A stretch of DNA of 64,000 bases from Cryptomeria japonica (Eukaryota; Streptophyta; Pinopsida; Cupressales; Cupressaceae): assembly GCF_030272615.1 (NCBI RefSeq), contig NC_081410.1, positions 509,575,442 to 509,639,441 of the forward strand, written 5' to 3'. Made by a program: the position numbers and the translations under genes. Shown piece after piece: positions 23,001 to 33,767 of this stretch. The notes under the pieces are model-generated. The model saw nothing but the letters and a program-made list of their open reading frames with translations. It was not told the DNA's origin and did no database searches. Position 1 is the stretch's first letter; each line of letters starts with the position of its first letter.

Positions 23001-23710
23001 ATATAATGGACTGACATGTTTTTCTCGGCATCTTCCCCAAAAAATTGACATAGTGTCTAGTACATACCCTTAGCTCTCAAGGTAAATAGATTCAAGGAAA
23101 ATGGCTCCATTGTGTTAGGGCCTACAACTGTTAACCCCTCTATTTTGACAAAGAGTTCTCTCAATGGGCCACTCCTAAGATGATCTCTTTGGGCATTGTA
23201 AACTTGGGTTAATGCCTCAAAATCAATAGGCTCAAGATTGATTGAAGCTTCACTAAGCTTGAAAACATTTCTAAATTCTTCATCCTTGATTTCAACAAGG
23301 GTTGATCCCTTTATTTTTTTGATGCATCTGGCAACAGGGTCATAACTTTGTGTGATTAAGGTCAACAAATCAACATCCATGAACACACTAGGGACCACAA
23401 GTTTTCCCACATCTAAATCCCAGATACTATTCATAGGGGAAGAGGCATGTCTCTGACCAAAACCCACCTTACACAAGTTGAGACTGAATATCCCTATTTC
23501 AGGGTCCCTCAACCAATTTCCTTTATCATGTAAACCATCCCCAATTTTCAGATAGGGGTTCTTTGGTACTAACTCCTTAGCTCTAGCCCCGACATTGGTC
23601 GACATGGTTAACTGCTCAATAAAATCATCACAAATATTTCGGTCTTGGTAATTTACCTTCCCTATTAATTCTCTTCTGGGTCCCATTTTAAAAGTATGCA
23701 ACCGAGCCAA
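20038..23710 (-). pseudogene. LTR-resident ORF of element B, 3' LTR copy
   Basis: Product unknown; about 1,220 codons if read through the breaks. From 23710 an intact 217-codon ORF (to 23057) opens MARLHTFKMGPRRELIGKVN and includes DVGKLVVPSVFMDVDLLTLI, QSYDP and IDFEALTQVYNAQRDHLRSG. After a TAG following GMY it continues with YMIMIAQILNPSLAITFDFA, KPFGWYSLLMHMFLFKGADY, KIVHNWGDMYLYPFS, then a KR-rich patch, MMAEFKAINLEAGRKMVSKS, a coiled-coil-like part, and LIGHSWPTDDIFQEWSKKY near the end. No signal peptide, membrane segment or enzyme motif was seen. The 217-residue first part is about 91 % identical to the 5' LTR copy. Layer D carries a distant homologue. An envelope-like role has no support. 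Confidence 0.75.
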
Positions 23711-24079
23711 TTATGAATCAAAACAATGTTATAGCAGCACAAGACCACAATTCAACAATCTTTAAGCAAAGGGTAAATGAAGAACAAGGGAACTAGATTT
23801 TAGCTCGAAGCAACTTTGCTCTGCACTAGCGCTCTCTACAACTACTTCTGTGGAATGATACCATCATTCAATTGATGTGGGAACATATACGATAATTTGG
23901 CTCCTTAACTGCAAAATTAACACCGCATGCTTTGGCCTTCTCGTCAGAATTGAATTCATGCAAGAATTCAAAAATTTGGCTCCAATGGGTCCAAACAACT
24001 CTGAGTATTTTTTCCTTTTCTTCTTTCATTGTTTCACAGAGCATACAACACTTGTAGGTTCATCTAACGAGATCACACT

Positions 24080-25245
24080 GACCGTCTAATCAACTGAAAC
24101 TTGATCGACTTTTAGATTTTGACTTTTCCTCATTTGGCAATGGATTAAAAAACCTTTTCGCTATTTCACGATAGGTAACCATCTTGCATCTTGTCCTCGT
24201 GAAACTGCACTAACCATCCGATCAACTGAAACTTGATTGGTCTTTACTCCATCTTAACCTTGCAGTTTATATTACTAACCATGCTCAAATCAGTTACCGC
24301 TAACCATTTTTGCCATTTCATAAATGGTAACAAGCTCACATCTTTGGGTTGCAAAATAACGCCCGCCGTCAGATCTTTCTTGAGATGCTCATCCCTTATC
24401 AAACTGTTAGAACTTGCAGACGTGGGCCCCCTGAATCTGTGCTTTCCACTTTGGCATTCGATCCCTTTTGGACTAACAAGTCACCTCTTTATCTTCGGTT
24501 TACATCACTCTGTTTGTCAGGCCCACCACCTTGTTGCCGAGTTTGTTCTTTGACTTATGTGATCTAGAAGCCATGTGTAACTTTCTAATTTGCAATCCAT
24601 ACCACCTGGACTATTCATTGGAATGCCATGTCCTTTTGCCATTTTGCAAAAGCTAACTTTTGAGCACCTTTGGGCCACGAATCAACGTAGGTCATTGATT
24701 ATTCTTAGAACTACTCACTCTTTACTCTTTAGAAAACCTGTCAGCTTCTGGGACCTGCCACAACTTTTCACTATTTTGAAATAGTTAAAACATGTGCACT
24801 TTGATCTCATGAAATAATGAGGGCCATCCGATCAGATAGAATATGATCGGTCTTTAATCTTTAGTCTAAGCTTGGACGTCGAGCCCACCAAAACCTTTCG
24901 CTACTTCGCGATAGGTAATCTTCGATCATCTTTATTTCGTGAAATAACGTGGGTTGTTAGATCTTAGGGACTCGCACTACTGTTACTCTTTCTACAAACC
25001 ACTTCACACGAGCCCACCATCTTTTCGCCATTTTGCAACTTGTAAACCATGGGCACCTCTCGGCTATGAATTAATGCAAGGCGCTGATCTCTTTGCAAAC
25101 TAATTTCCCTTTAGCCAAGGGAGAAGTCCTCATTGTTGTGTCTCGCCAAACATTTTCGCTATTTCATGATAGGTAACTTTCGGGCATGTTGAGTTCTCGA
25201 ATCCATGTAGGCCGTCCGATTGACTGAGAGTTGATCAAATTTTAC
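24080..25245. repeat. Dyad-motif tandem array in element B 3' LTR
   Basis: About seven diverged units of roughly 110-330 bp upstream of the LTR-resident ORF. Each carries one or both of two dyads. One is CTATTTCACGATAGG and variants (24161-24175, 24901-24915, 25159-25173), a CTAT/ATAG inverted pair around TTCGCG or similar. The other is CCGATCA and TGATCGG separated by nine bases (24218-24240, 24828-24850; weaker at about 24087 and 25205). The other LTR has the same array at 37810-38990. Confidence 0.75.
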
Positions 25246-25561
25246 AAGGCCCGACAAACATTAAAAAAGGTAGATTTAAAGGCGAATAAAATTTAAAACA
25301 TTTAAAGGGACCGCCTAGGTAAATAGCAACGGGGGGAACACTTTGCACGACAAAATGACCCATCACTTAAGTGAATAAAGTAACACAGGATTAGAAACCA
25401 AAGGTTTTTTCTCAAATATTGAAGCAACTTAAAACCTAAAGCCCTAAACTCCTTAGGACTTAAAACAATTTTGAAGCAACTAGGGCATACCAGACTCAAA
25501 ATTTTCAAAAACCTAGCCAATTATGGACTAAGAACATCCATTTTTTAAAATAGTGATAATA

Positions 25562-25750
25562 GTGGCTCTAACTGGGGATGGTTGATCGCAAGATCAACAC
25601 AAGAAGCTCAAAAACTCTAGAGAAACAGACCAAAAACAAGCCGAATAGAAAACAACCAAAACAAACCCAAATATATACAAACAAAGGATGTACTGTGCAT
25701 GGACATCAAGAAAAGTAATGCTTCAGGAATTGTCCATGCACTAGAAATTC
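25562..25750. other. Element B, noncoding gap between integrase and 3' LTR
   Basis: 190 bases between the end of integrase and the 3' LTR. The bases next to the LTR (minus strand AGTTAGAGCCAC) are not a convincing polypurine tract. Nothing else seen. Confidence 0.5.
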
Positions 25751-26790
25751 CTATACTTCATCATTCATATTCTTTAGAAAGTATGAGTGTTTTCCATTCA
25801 CATCATAGACCACAGAAGGGCCAATCCATAATGACTCAAACTTCTTATGCTTTCCCTTGTCCTGTCCTTTTGCATTCCACTGAAGAACAACATCACCGAT
25901 TTGAAACTTTCTCAATGATGTCCTTTTGTCAAACAGATACTTAGACTGCAATTGGATCTTCAAATTTCTCTTATGGGCTAAAGTTCTGATTTCTTCCACT
26001 TCCACCATCTGAATCATTCGGTCCTCCATAGGCACAAAACAAATCCATGTCTTTAGCTTGCAGGAATTTATATACTAGAAGAAGATTGTTTACTGGCACT
26101 CTAGCTTGTGTACCATAAACCAGTTCAAAAGGTGACATTCCAATGGCCTTCTTGACAGTAATTCTGTCAGCCCACAAAGCTAATTTCAACTTTTGATCCC
26201 ATGACCTTTTGTTCTCTTCTAAGATTTTCTTAATAATGTTCAAGAGGCTTTTATTACTGGATTTAGCCTGTCCATTCCCTTGAGGATGATAGAGTGAAGA
26301 GTAGGACATAATTATCCCATGACTGGTGCAAAATGTAACAAACTCTTCAGACCTAAAACTCGTACCATTATCCATTACTAATTTTGCAGGGACTCCAAAT
26401 CTAGTTATAACATTATATATCAGGAAATCGATGACAACTTTACTTGTAGCTCTCCTGGTGGGTATGGATTCGATCCATTTAGTAAAATAGTCATTTGCTA
26501 CTATATATCCACCTGTGGCCTCTTCCTAATCTTTGAACAATTTCTCCAATAAAATCAATGCCCCACTAGACAAAAGGGGATTCCACTATGATCGGATTTA
26601 AAGGTAAAGCTCCTTCATATTTTAGCTTGGATGAAAACCTTTGGCAAGGGTCACATTTCCTAACATGTTCATGAGCATCTTTAAATAAGGTAGGCCAATA
26701 ATACCCAACCCAGACTATCTTTCCAATAGTTGTCTTAGCAAAGTAATGACCTCCGCATACTCCATCATTCATTCGAATCAACACTTTCTT
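25751..26790 (-). pseudogene. Element B integrase, broken
   Basis: HHCC zinc finger in 26566-26784: GGHYFAKTTIGKIVWVGYYW and HVRKCDPCQRF. The core begins WGIDFIGEIV (first Asp, about 26555). The second catalytic Asp is in VMDNGTSFRSEEF (26370-26372). The catalytic Glu position, in HPQGNGQAKSSNK, is Lys (codon 26262-26264), a one-base change from the usual GQAES. After a frameshift near 26030 the C-terminal domain reads FQIGDVVLQW, KGKHKKFESLWIGPSVVYDV and stops at 25751. Other breaks lie at 26564 and at the join before 26784. No chromodomain was seen, as expected for a Tat element. Confidence 0.85.
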
Positions 26791-26793
26791 GGC

Positions 26794-27489
26794 CTAGAAT
26801 TCATCCAAACACATTAGTAATGCCCCATCTCTATTTCTCCAAAAAAGGTCACCCTGAATGAGAACATATTTTTTAGACTTAAGCTTTAGTGTCCTTGTCT
26901 GATTTTGGGTCGTCCCTTCTGAAAATGTAGCATCTCTCAAGAAATGTACTACTTCTGAATACCAGGGTTGCTCTTCAATGCTGGCGACTACAATGTTTTC
27001 AACTTCAACGTTGTTTATTTCAACATCAAGAAGATTGGATTCAACCATAAGCTTGGATAGGCCTAAGCCTCTCACCAATTTGGTGATCTTTATTTCCAAA
27101 TCAAATTCTTGGATTCTGTTAATCCATCTGCACCTTTTGCTTGTGACCTCAAATTGGGATAAAATGTCCTTGATTGTAGCATGTGGAACATAAGCAACTA
27201 CTTGTGCATTTACAAGATATGGCCTAAAAGCATTGACAGCTTTAACCAAAGTATATGCCTATTTTTCCATGAGCTCATACCTTAATTTTGTTGCTTGTAA
27301 AGACTTGCTATAGAAAGCTATGGGATGTTCAAATCCTTCATTATCCTTTTGCAATAACGCTGCAGCTACTGTATGATATGAAGCAAAAGAGAACAAAGAA
27401 AAGGGCTTACTATAATCCGGGGACTTCAACACAGGTGCTTCCCAAATGGCTCTTTTAATCTCAACAAAAGCCTTTGAAGCTTCTTGATC
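26794..27489 (-). pseudogene. Element B ordinary RNase H (tether-like) and linker
   Basis: Position and framework match the usual gypsy RNase H after RT: PVLKSPDYSKPFSLFSFASY, AAALLQKDNEGFEHPIAFYS, LRYELMEK and AFRPYLVNAQVVAYVPHATI. The first catalytic Asp (normally DAS) is replaced in SFAS and the Asp of the usual TDH is gone in VPHA, while the Glu of YELMEK remains. ORF 26794-27249 continues into a linker that leads to the integrase zinc finger (VHFLRDATF, LKSKKYVLIQGDLFWRN). One TAG interrupts 27250. The catalytic losses suggest a structural rather than enzymatic domain, as in the retroviral connection domain (inference), though random decay is also possible. Confidence 0.75.
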
Positions 27490-28491
27490 CTAGCAAAATT
27501 TTGTATCCTTCTTGAGTAGTCTAACAATGGGCTTTATCACCTCTGCAAAGTTTGCAATGAATCTTCTAACAAAATTAACTTTGCCTAAAAAAGACTGAAT
27601 ACCTTTAACACTCTTTGGTTCAGGCACATTATTTATTGCTTCAATTCTTTCAGGGTCTATCCTTACCCCTTCCTTGGAGACAATATGCCCCAGCAAGTTC
27701 CCTTTAGTAATAGCAAAATGACACTTCTTGGGGTTTAATGACACACCAAATTCCAAAGCCCTACTGAACACTTTTTCCAAATGTCCACAATGGTCATCAG
27801 CCTTTTTGGAGAAACATGTTAAATCATCTTGGTACACAACCATGATGATGTTGATGAATTCTTTGAAGGCTACATCCATTTTTCTTTGAAATGTAGCTCC
27901 AACATTTTTTAATCCAAATGGCATTCTTACATAAACATATGTTCCCCAAGGGGTGGTGAAAGCGGTTTTGAATTGCTCAGATTCCTTCACTAGCACCTGG
28001 TTATACCCTAAGAAACTGTCCATCATTGACAAAAGATCACAACAAGTTACTCTCTATAGCATGGCTTCCATATTGGGAGAAGAATAATTATCCTTTAGGG
28101 AAGCAACATTTAAATTTCTAAAATCAACACACAATCTTATGTCCCCATTTTTCTTTCTAACTGGGACCAAATTGGAGACCCATGAAGAATGTCTTATAGG
28201 TTTAATAATCCTCCCTTCTCTTAGCTTAGTCAATTCTTGCCGCATCTTGGTTTCTAGCAGGGGATTAATAGGTCTCTGCTTTTGTCTGAAAGGCTTAGCA
28301 TCTTGAAGTAAAGGAACTTCATGCTGAAACAAGTCTTGTCTATACGCCTTTAGGTCTTCATTGGACCAAGCAAACACATGCTTATATCTTTTCAATAAAT
28401 TAATAAGATTAGTTCTAACATGAGGAGGCAAGTTTTTTCCAATGTATACCAACTTAGGGGATAATTTTGTCCCCAAGTTTACTTCCTCCAA
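27490..28491 (-). pseudogene. Element B reverse transcriptase
   Basis: Two open pieces, 28054-28491 and 27490-28032, separated by one TAG. In order: NLINLLKRYKHVFAWSNEDL, KMRQELTKLREGRIIKPIRH, WVSNLVPVRKKNGDIRLCVD, FRNLN, then MMDSFLGYNQVLV, FKTAFTTPWGTYVYVRMPFG, LKNVGATFQRKMD and the catalytic VVYQDDLTCFSKK, with both Asp at 27823-27828. The thumb has CHFAITKGNLLGHIVSKEGV and SFLGKVNFVRRFIANFAEVI. Except for the stop, it is the best preserved domain of the element. Confidence 0.9.
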
Positions 28492-28811
28492 TTCTTCTAA
28501 CTTGGTAGTAGATTGCTAGTGCAGGTGACTACTATTATAGCTGAACATGCCCTCAAGCTCTACCAACCCTTTCGGTATCTCATTTTTTTCCAACTGAACC
28601 AATTCATTGTCGAGTACTGTCTCTCTATTGTCAATCACCTCTACTAATGCATTGCAGTCAATTTTATGTCCATCATAATCATCAATGCATTGTATGAACC
28701 TAACAATATCTTCATTATCAACAAAAACTTGCCAATTATACACATTATCAGGGATGGCAGGCCTAGATTTTATTTCCACAGTGGATATGCCGGTTAGTGT
28801 TGCATCATCAT

Positions 28812-29190
28812 TTTTCAATGCAACATTGGCCAAAAATTCTGCCATGATATTCTTTGATCTCTCTATCCAATTAATAGAAAAAGCACTAAAATGCTCAATG
28901 ACATCCCAAACTGCATGCTTATATCTTTTCAATCTATCATTTTTTTATGCATATTTGGATCTTACCTGAGATACAACCAATTCTGAATCTCCTAAAACTT
29001 TCAACAGTTGTATCCCATGCCTCTTTGCAACTTCAAGCCCCAATAACAGAGCTTCATATTCTACAATGTTGTTTGTGCACTGAAAGGCTAATAAAAAAGA
29101 ATATTTAAAAATTATACCTGATGGGGATACAAAAAGAACTCCTGCTCCAGACCCTTCTCTGGAGAAAGCTCCATCAAAATACATTTGCCA
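28812..29190 (-). pseudogene. Element B additional RNase H (archaeal type), between protease and RT
   Basis: Reads MYFDGAFSREGSGAGVLFVS, then TNNIVEYEALLLGLEVAKRH and VLGDSELVVSQV, then ERSKNIMAEFLANVA. The metal-binding pattern is D (29173-29175), E (29056-29058), D (28987-28989), with Glu instead of the usual Asp at the end (28837-28839). One TAA at 28942-28944 breaks it after KYA. This type of second RNase H is known from the plant Tat lineage of Ty3/gypsy elements. It lies upstream of RT here, whereas my recollection of well-known Tat elements such as Ogre is RT, RNase H, then the second RNase H. Confidence 0.85.
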
Positions 29191-29384
29191 TAGACCATGT
29201 TGTTGTGATTCTAATTCAATCATAATGGAGTCAATATTCTTTAACTGAGGTAAAATTGGTTGTACTCTAAAGTTGTCAAGATCCACATCAATCATACAAT
29301 TGAGCATGCTAGTATCTACATTTTCAATTACTCTAGGAGCACGTGGTTCTCTATATAACTTGACTTGATTCCCATTGATTGGGA

Positions 29385-29706
29385 TGGTAGCATAAGATAA
29401 ATCCAATTGGACATTTCTGCCTACTTCTACTGCCCACTGCCTGGATAATAACATGCCAGAATGAGGCTTAGTGTCAGTGACAATAACATCCATCTTATAG
29501 GTTGCTTCAGGGAATGCTGCTATCTTCACTTCAACATCTCTCATTGTACCTATCACAGGCACTTCTCTATTATCCATAGCATAGCATTTCCCATATACTG
29601 TAGCCATTAATAATCCTAATTCTTTCATAACACCATAAGGCATTACATTAGCAGCTGCACCTGAATCTATCATACATTCTTTTATCAACTGGTTATTCAC
29701 TAACAA
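29385..29706 (-). pseudogene. Element B retropepsin (protease)
   Basis: First half of an uninterrupted 253-codon ORF (28945-29706) that runs on into the extra RNase H. The active site reads CMIDSGAAANVMP at residues 11-23, with the catalytic Asp and Gly intact. GMLLSRQWAVEVG at residues 84-96 occupies the place of the usual I-L-G-R-x-W-L. About 60 residues of linker separate it from the RNase H. The immediate upstream codons also read as coding (VDPFYVT) before a TAG at about 29728. Confidence 0.8.
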
Positions 29707-29727
29707 AGTGACATAAAAAGGATCTAC

Positions 29728-32550
29728 CTATGAAGGCTCTTGAGTAATAGTTGTTCCAACATAAACCTCTAGGGTTTGGAGCTCCTGATCCTTTCCATTT
29801 TTAACTGAACTGGTGGGTAGGACTGTGTTACTGTCAGATATATTAGAAAACAAAGACAAGGCAGCTTCTCTGTGTTGTTTTATTTTCAATAACTCTATTA
29901 ATGGGACAGTAACTTTCATTTGTGTAAGAGCCTGAGCCATGTCAAATATGGAATTTCTGCTCAACTCAACATTAGCTTTAACTCTTTATACCTTAGGCTA
30001 ACTCACCTTCTTTGTTGTGGCAACACCTTGTGTATCATTGGTATTTTTATCATTTGTACTCTTGGGTACATCTTTAATTTGATCTTTCTTTTCTTGACCC
30101 ATTTGAGGGGTAGTAGCACTACTTGTTGCCCTTTTCTGAAAAACCTCTTTTATAAACATAGAACCAGGTTCACCCTAATCACTATCCTTTTTGGTGCTCC
30201 TTAGGTTATAATTGTGCTTTGCCTTAGCTATAGCAGGCTTGGTGAGATTTTTCACTTCTTCCTCACTAGGCCTTCTAAGATGAACTTCTTCATCTTCAAT
30301 GGTTACCACATTCAGAGTAGGATGCCAATCAAGTGTTAGTTGTCCTTGAAAGGACCGTTTACTGTCCAACACATCACTAAATTCACTTTGTACAGATTCC
30401 TCATCACTTTCTACAATGGTTTCAAACATATTAATATCAGGCTCGGCCTCTTGTCTCATGGACTCTTCTAGGGCTTGAGCAACTGCACACCGATGAGGAG
30501 AATGTGGCCCGTCACAAGCAATACACCAAGGAGTGTTCTCTATGTTGTGAATGTTTTTTCCTTTTAAGGGATCAAGGGTGTCTTTGCTCTGAACATTCTT
30601 AGGCTTCTCATTCTGAGGTTTACCATCCTTCTAGTTGGTATTATAAGGCATATCATGCAATCTGGGAGGTCTATCTTTCCAATTCTAGTGAGGCTTATCA
30701 TTTTTATTTACCTTAGCAGTTAGATCCTTCACAGAAGTGACTAACTTTTCTATCTTATCTTCCTCCTTTGCAACTTTGTTTGGTTGCTGTTTTTTTTCCT
30801 ATCATAGCCTACCATTAGTTCTTCTTCCTAATTTTCTGGATGCTTTCCTATTTCTCTCCACATTGATAGCAATTCTGAAAGCATCTCTTGGGCTATGTGG
30901 ATTCTTATCCCTTAAAATATAAGCCATTTTGGAATCAAATACATTGTAATAAGTGTTTAGGCACATGTTATCATCCAATCTCATCACCTGATACAACCTA
31001 TGCATGGCTTTCTAAAATCTAGCATTGAAATCGGTGACCATTTCATTATCAGATTTTCTAATATTATTGAATTCATTTAACATGAAACTCACATTTGTTT
31101 TGTTACCATATTGTTCTTGAAAGCAATTCTTGAAATCCTCCCAAGACCCAATGTTATTAACAAGGAGACCCCTATACTAATCTCTTGCATCATCTATTAG
31201 GGACTGGACAAATAATTTCATTATGACATCTTCATCTACTATCTCATAATCATTTATCAAGTCACCAAAAGATTTTAAATGATCCTCTGCACTATTTGCA
31301 TTATTTCCAACAAACTTATAGAGTTTATCCCTTAACTCAATAGGAACATGGTTGGGATATCCTAGAATTCCATCAAAAAATAACTGCCTATACTACTCTA
31401 AATAGATGGGTCTCCTTTGGAAAGGATTAACAACATTGTTGTTACCCATGTTCATTCTCACAGTAGGGATTTGAGTCTGAGAGATTTGATTATTCTGGTT
31501 AATTACAGGGGCTTGACTAGCTATTGTTGTATTGACAGGCAAAGTGGGCTAAATTTTAACAGGGGGGAGGGAAACTTGCTGAGGAACAGGCTTATTGAGA
31601 TCTTGTGATGGGAAGATGATAGGGGGAGCTTTTAGATATCCAATTTTTCTTTTAACCTCTTGGTTACCTGCCTCTAACTCAGCTTTCTCTAGCTCCATTT
31701 GTAGATCTTCCTTTTCTTTTCTCATTCTTTCCATTTCTCTTGCATGTGTTGATAATCTATGAGAAATTTCCACTGTATTCTTGGATCCAGACCCATCCTC
31801 CGTACACTTTTGGTTTCCTTTATCAATATTATTCTTAGCAGGCAATGGGTCACTAAGAAATTCTCTACTTGGTTGGATTACTGATTTATATGTTGGCTTG
31901 GTCTTAGGGACTAGAATTTCTCTGATCATAGGACCTTCATCATCACTCTTTTCCTTTTCTTGGGCCAACAATTCAAGATCAGCAATCTATCTAATAAGCC
32001 TATCTCTTTCCATCAGTTTTGCTTTGACCTCTTTTTCCCTATTTTCTTCCTTTTGGGCTCTTAAGGAGATTAAGTGATGAACCTTCCTATTTAGGTCCTC
32101 TATTTCTTGGGATACTTTATCTTCATCAAGGAAAATCTCTTCAGAGTCAGATATGTTAACTTGGTCTATATCAATCAAGCTGATGCTTCCATCAATCATT
32201 CTGGGCATAGAATGTCTGACTACATTAGAACTACTTTTGTCTCTCCTGGAAAAGCTAACATGAGATGTATCTTGATTTAAAGCATGAACATCATCTATAT
32301 TTCCAAATAATCCAGAATGGAAACCTAATACATCATGTTCAGATTCTCTGGAAGAAGAATTTGATTTTGCATAGACAGGTCTATTAGATATCTTACTAGT
32401 ATTGTTACTTTTTTGCACCCAGGCAACATTTGATGGCTCATGTAATACTGATATCTTCTGACCTCTTTGTGACTGTTCAGATAATCCCTCCTGCAACGTC
32501 TCATGAGGATGCTTTTTCATGAAGGATATGGTGTTTTCTTCTCCTTGCAT
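29728..32550 (-). pseudogene. Element B gag and gag-protease linker, broken
   Basis: The first ATG region is at 32550 (MQGEENTISFMKKHPHE). The N-terminal third is charged and coiled-coil-like (NRKVHHLISLRAQKEENREK; REMERMRKEKEDLQMELEKA). The gag core follows at about 31380-31000: ELRDKLYKFVGNNANSAEDH, GSWEDFKNCFQEQYGNKTNV and DKNPHSPRDAFRIAINVERN. A zinc knuckle near 30485-30535 reads WCIACDGPHSPHRC (C-x2-C-x3-H-x4-C). The rest, to 29728, is an acidic linker to protease. At least eight in-frame stops, mostly TAG, break it. Gag would form the particle around element RNA. Confidence 0.75.
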
Positions 32551-32853
32551 TGTGCTTGTTTCCTTTTAATAATTGTATTTATTTCATAAGAACTAGTTAT
32601 GACTAACAGAGTCACCACCCACAAAACTATGGGAAATATGAAAACAAGCTTGAACAAAATGTTGTGAACCTTCAGACCAAAATCACATATCAAAAATAGA
32701 GAAGAAATCCAAATAGAGATTTCCAGACAACACTGATATTTCAATGAAGCACCAATCTATACCACAGACACACCATGATTATTCTTTACTAATTTAAACA
32801 CCAATCTGAAACTAGATTCATACAGTGACTCTTCCTAGTAGAGTCACCACTTT
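32551..32853 (-). other. Element B primer-binding site and leader
   Basis: Directly after the 5' LTR the minus strand reads AAAGTGGTGACTCTACTAGG. TGGTGACTCTACTAGG resembles the TGG-x-GACTC-type primer sites I recall from plant Tat elements; I cannot assign the tRNA with certainty. The first 93 bp (32761-32853) are duplicated at the far end of the element (19031-19123). The rest is noncoding leader up to gag. Confidence 0.65.
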
Positions 32854-33767
32854 TGTTGTTCTCAAATTTTGATTCCCCCTAAAATCCCTTATCATAAAAT
32901 AATAAACTCTGTCCACAAAAGAGAAATCAAGGAGAAGGAAACTTCAGAGCAACATATGACAATGTTTGATGAACCTTCTACACTTTAAAATTATCCAAAG
33001 TTCAGGCAGGTATACCTTATGTGAATTGACTTCACACTTTTAAAAAATAGATCCCCAGTAAACCAATCCAAAAACCAATGAATCTTATTGCCTCAAAACT
33101 AACTGAAACAAAGAAAGAAAGCTTATGCTCATGTTTAGTATCGACCTACAAGATATGTAAAAGATAACCACAATAGATACCAGTGCCTTATCCAGGCCAC
33201 AAAGTCATCTAAGTTTAATCAATAATCTCACAATTAAACATCTCTATACATCCCATCACCTCGGCTTTTATAAACCCCACATATGCCTGACATACATAAG
33301 AATTTACCCTCATCAAACTAGATAGCATTCATCAAATTCAAAGTCTCCCACAAGGAATTTACTGATAGAAATTATTCCTGCATATTTAATTCCCCTCTTG
33401 AAGAGAAAAGCTAAGAAACACATCTATTTAAGATTGCCTTACAACCCATACTCAAATGAATAAACCTAGATTACTCAAATTGAAAATAGTAAATATTTGC
33501 AAGCACACTTGAAGACAACATAGATTCTAGGCTCAAAGTTGATGGTCTGTTTATTGATATTAATTCAGAAAATATTACAAAAACACTTGAATGTTCTCCA
33601 TAAGACATAGAAAAAGCTTAGATAAATTTTTGTAGCGTTTCCTTACAATTTCTTGCGATCTCCTCCTTTGTATAGTCCTCGTATGCATTTATAATCATAT
33701 GGATGCATACAAAGATTCGGGCTTTCCTAGGAGAATTTGTTACAGCTATACTTTGTTCAAAAAACTG

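Larger units (their letters stand above)
19124..25561 (-). repeat. Element B 3' LTR (6438 bp)
   Basis: Collinear along its whole length with 32854-39280. On the + strand it runs from TGTTGTTCCC to GTGATAATA, the last bases mutated from GATAACA. It contains a broken copy of the LTR-resident ORF (20038-23710) and a dyad-motif array (24080-25245). The part from 19124 to 20037 is noncoding. Confidence 0.95.

Noticed and set aside
26978-27193. Plus-strand ORFs opposite pol of element B, and similar ones opposite gag
   Set aside because: They are frames on the opposite strand of recognised domains and show no motif of their own.
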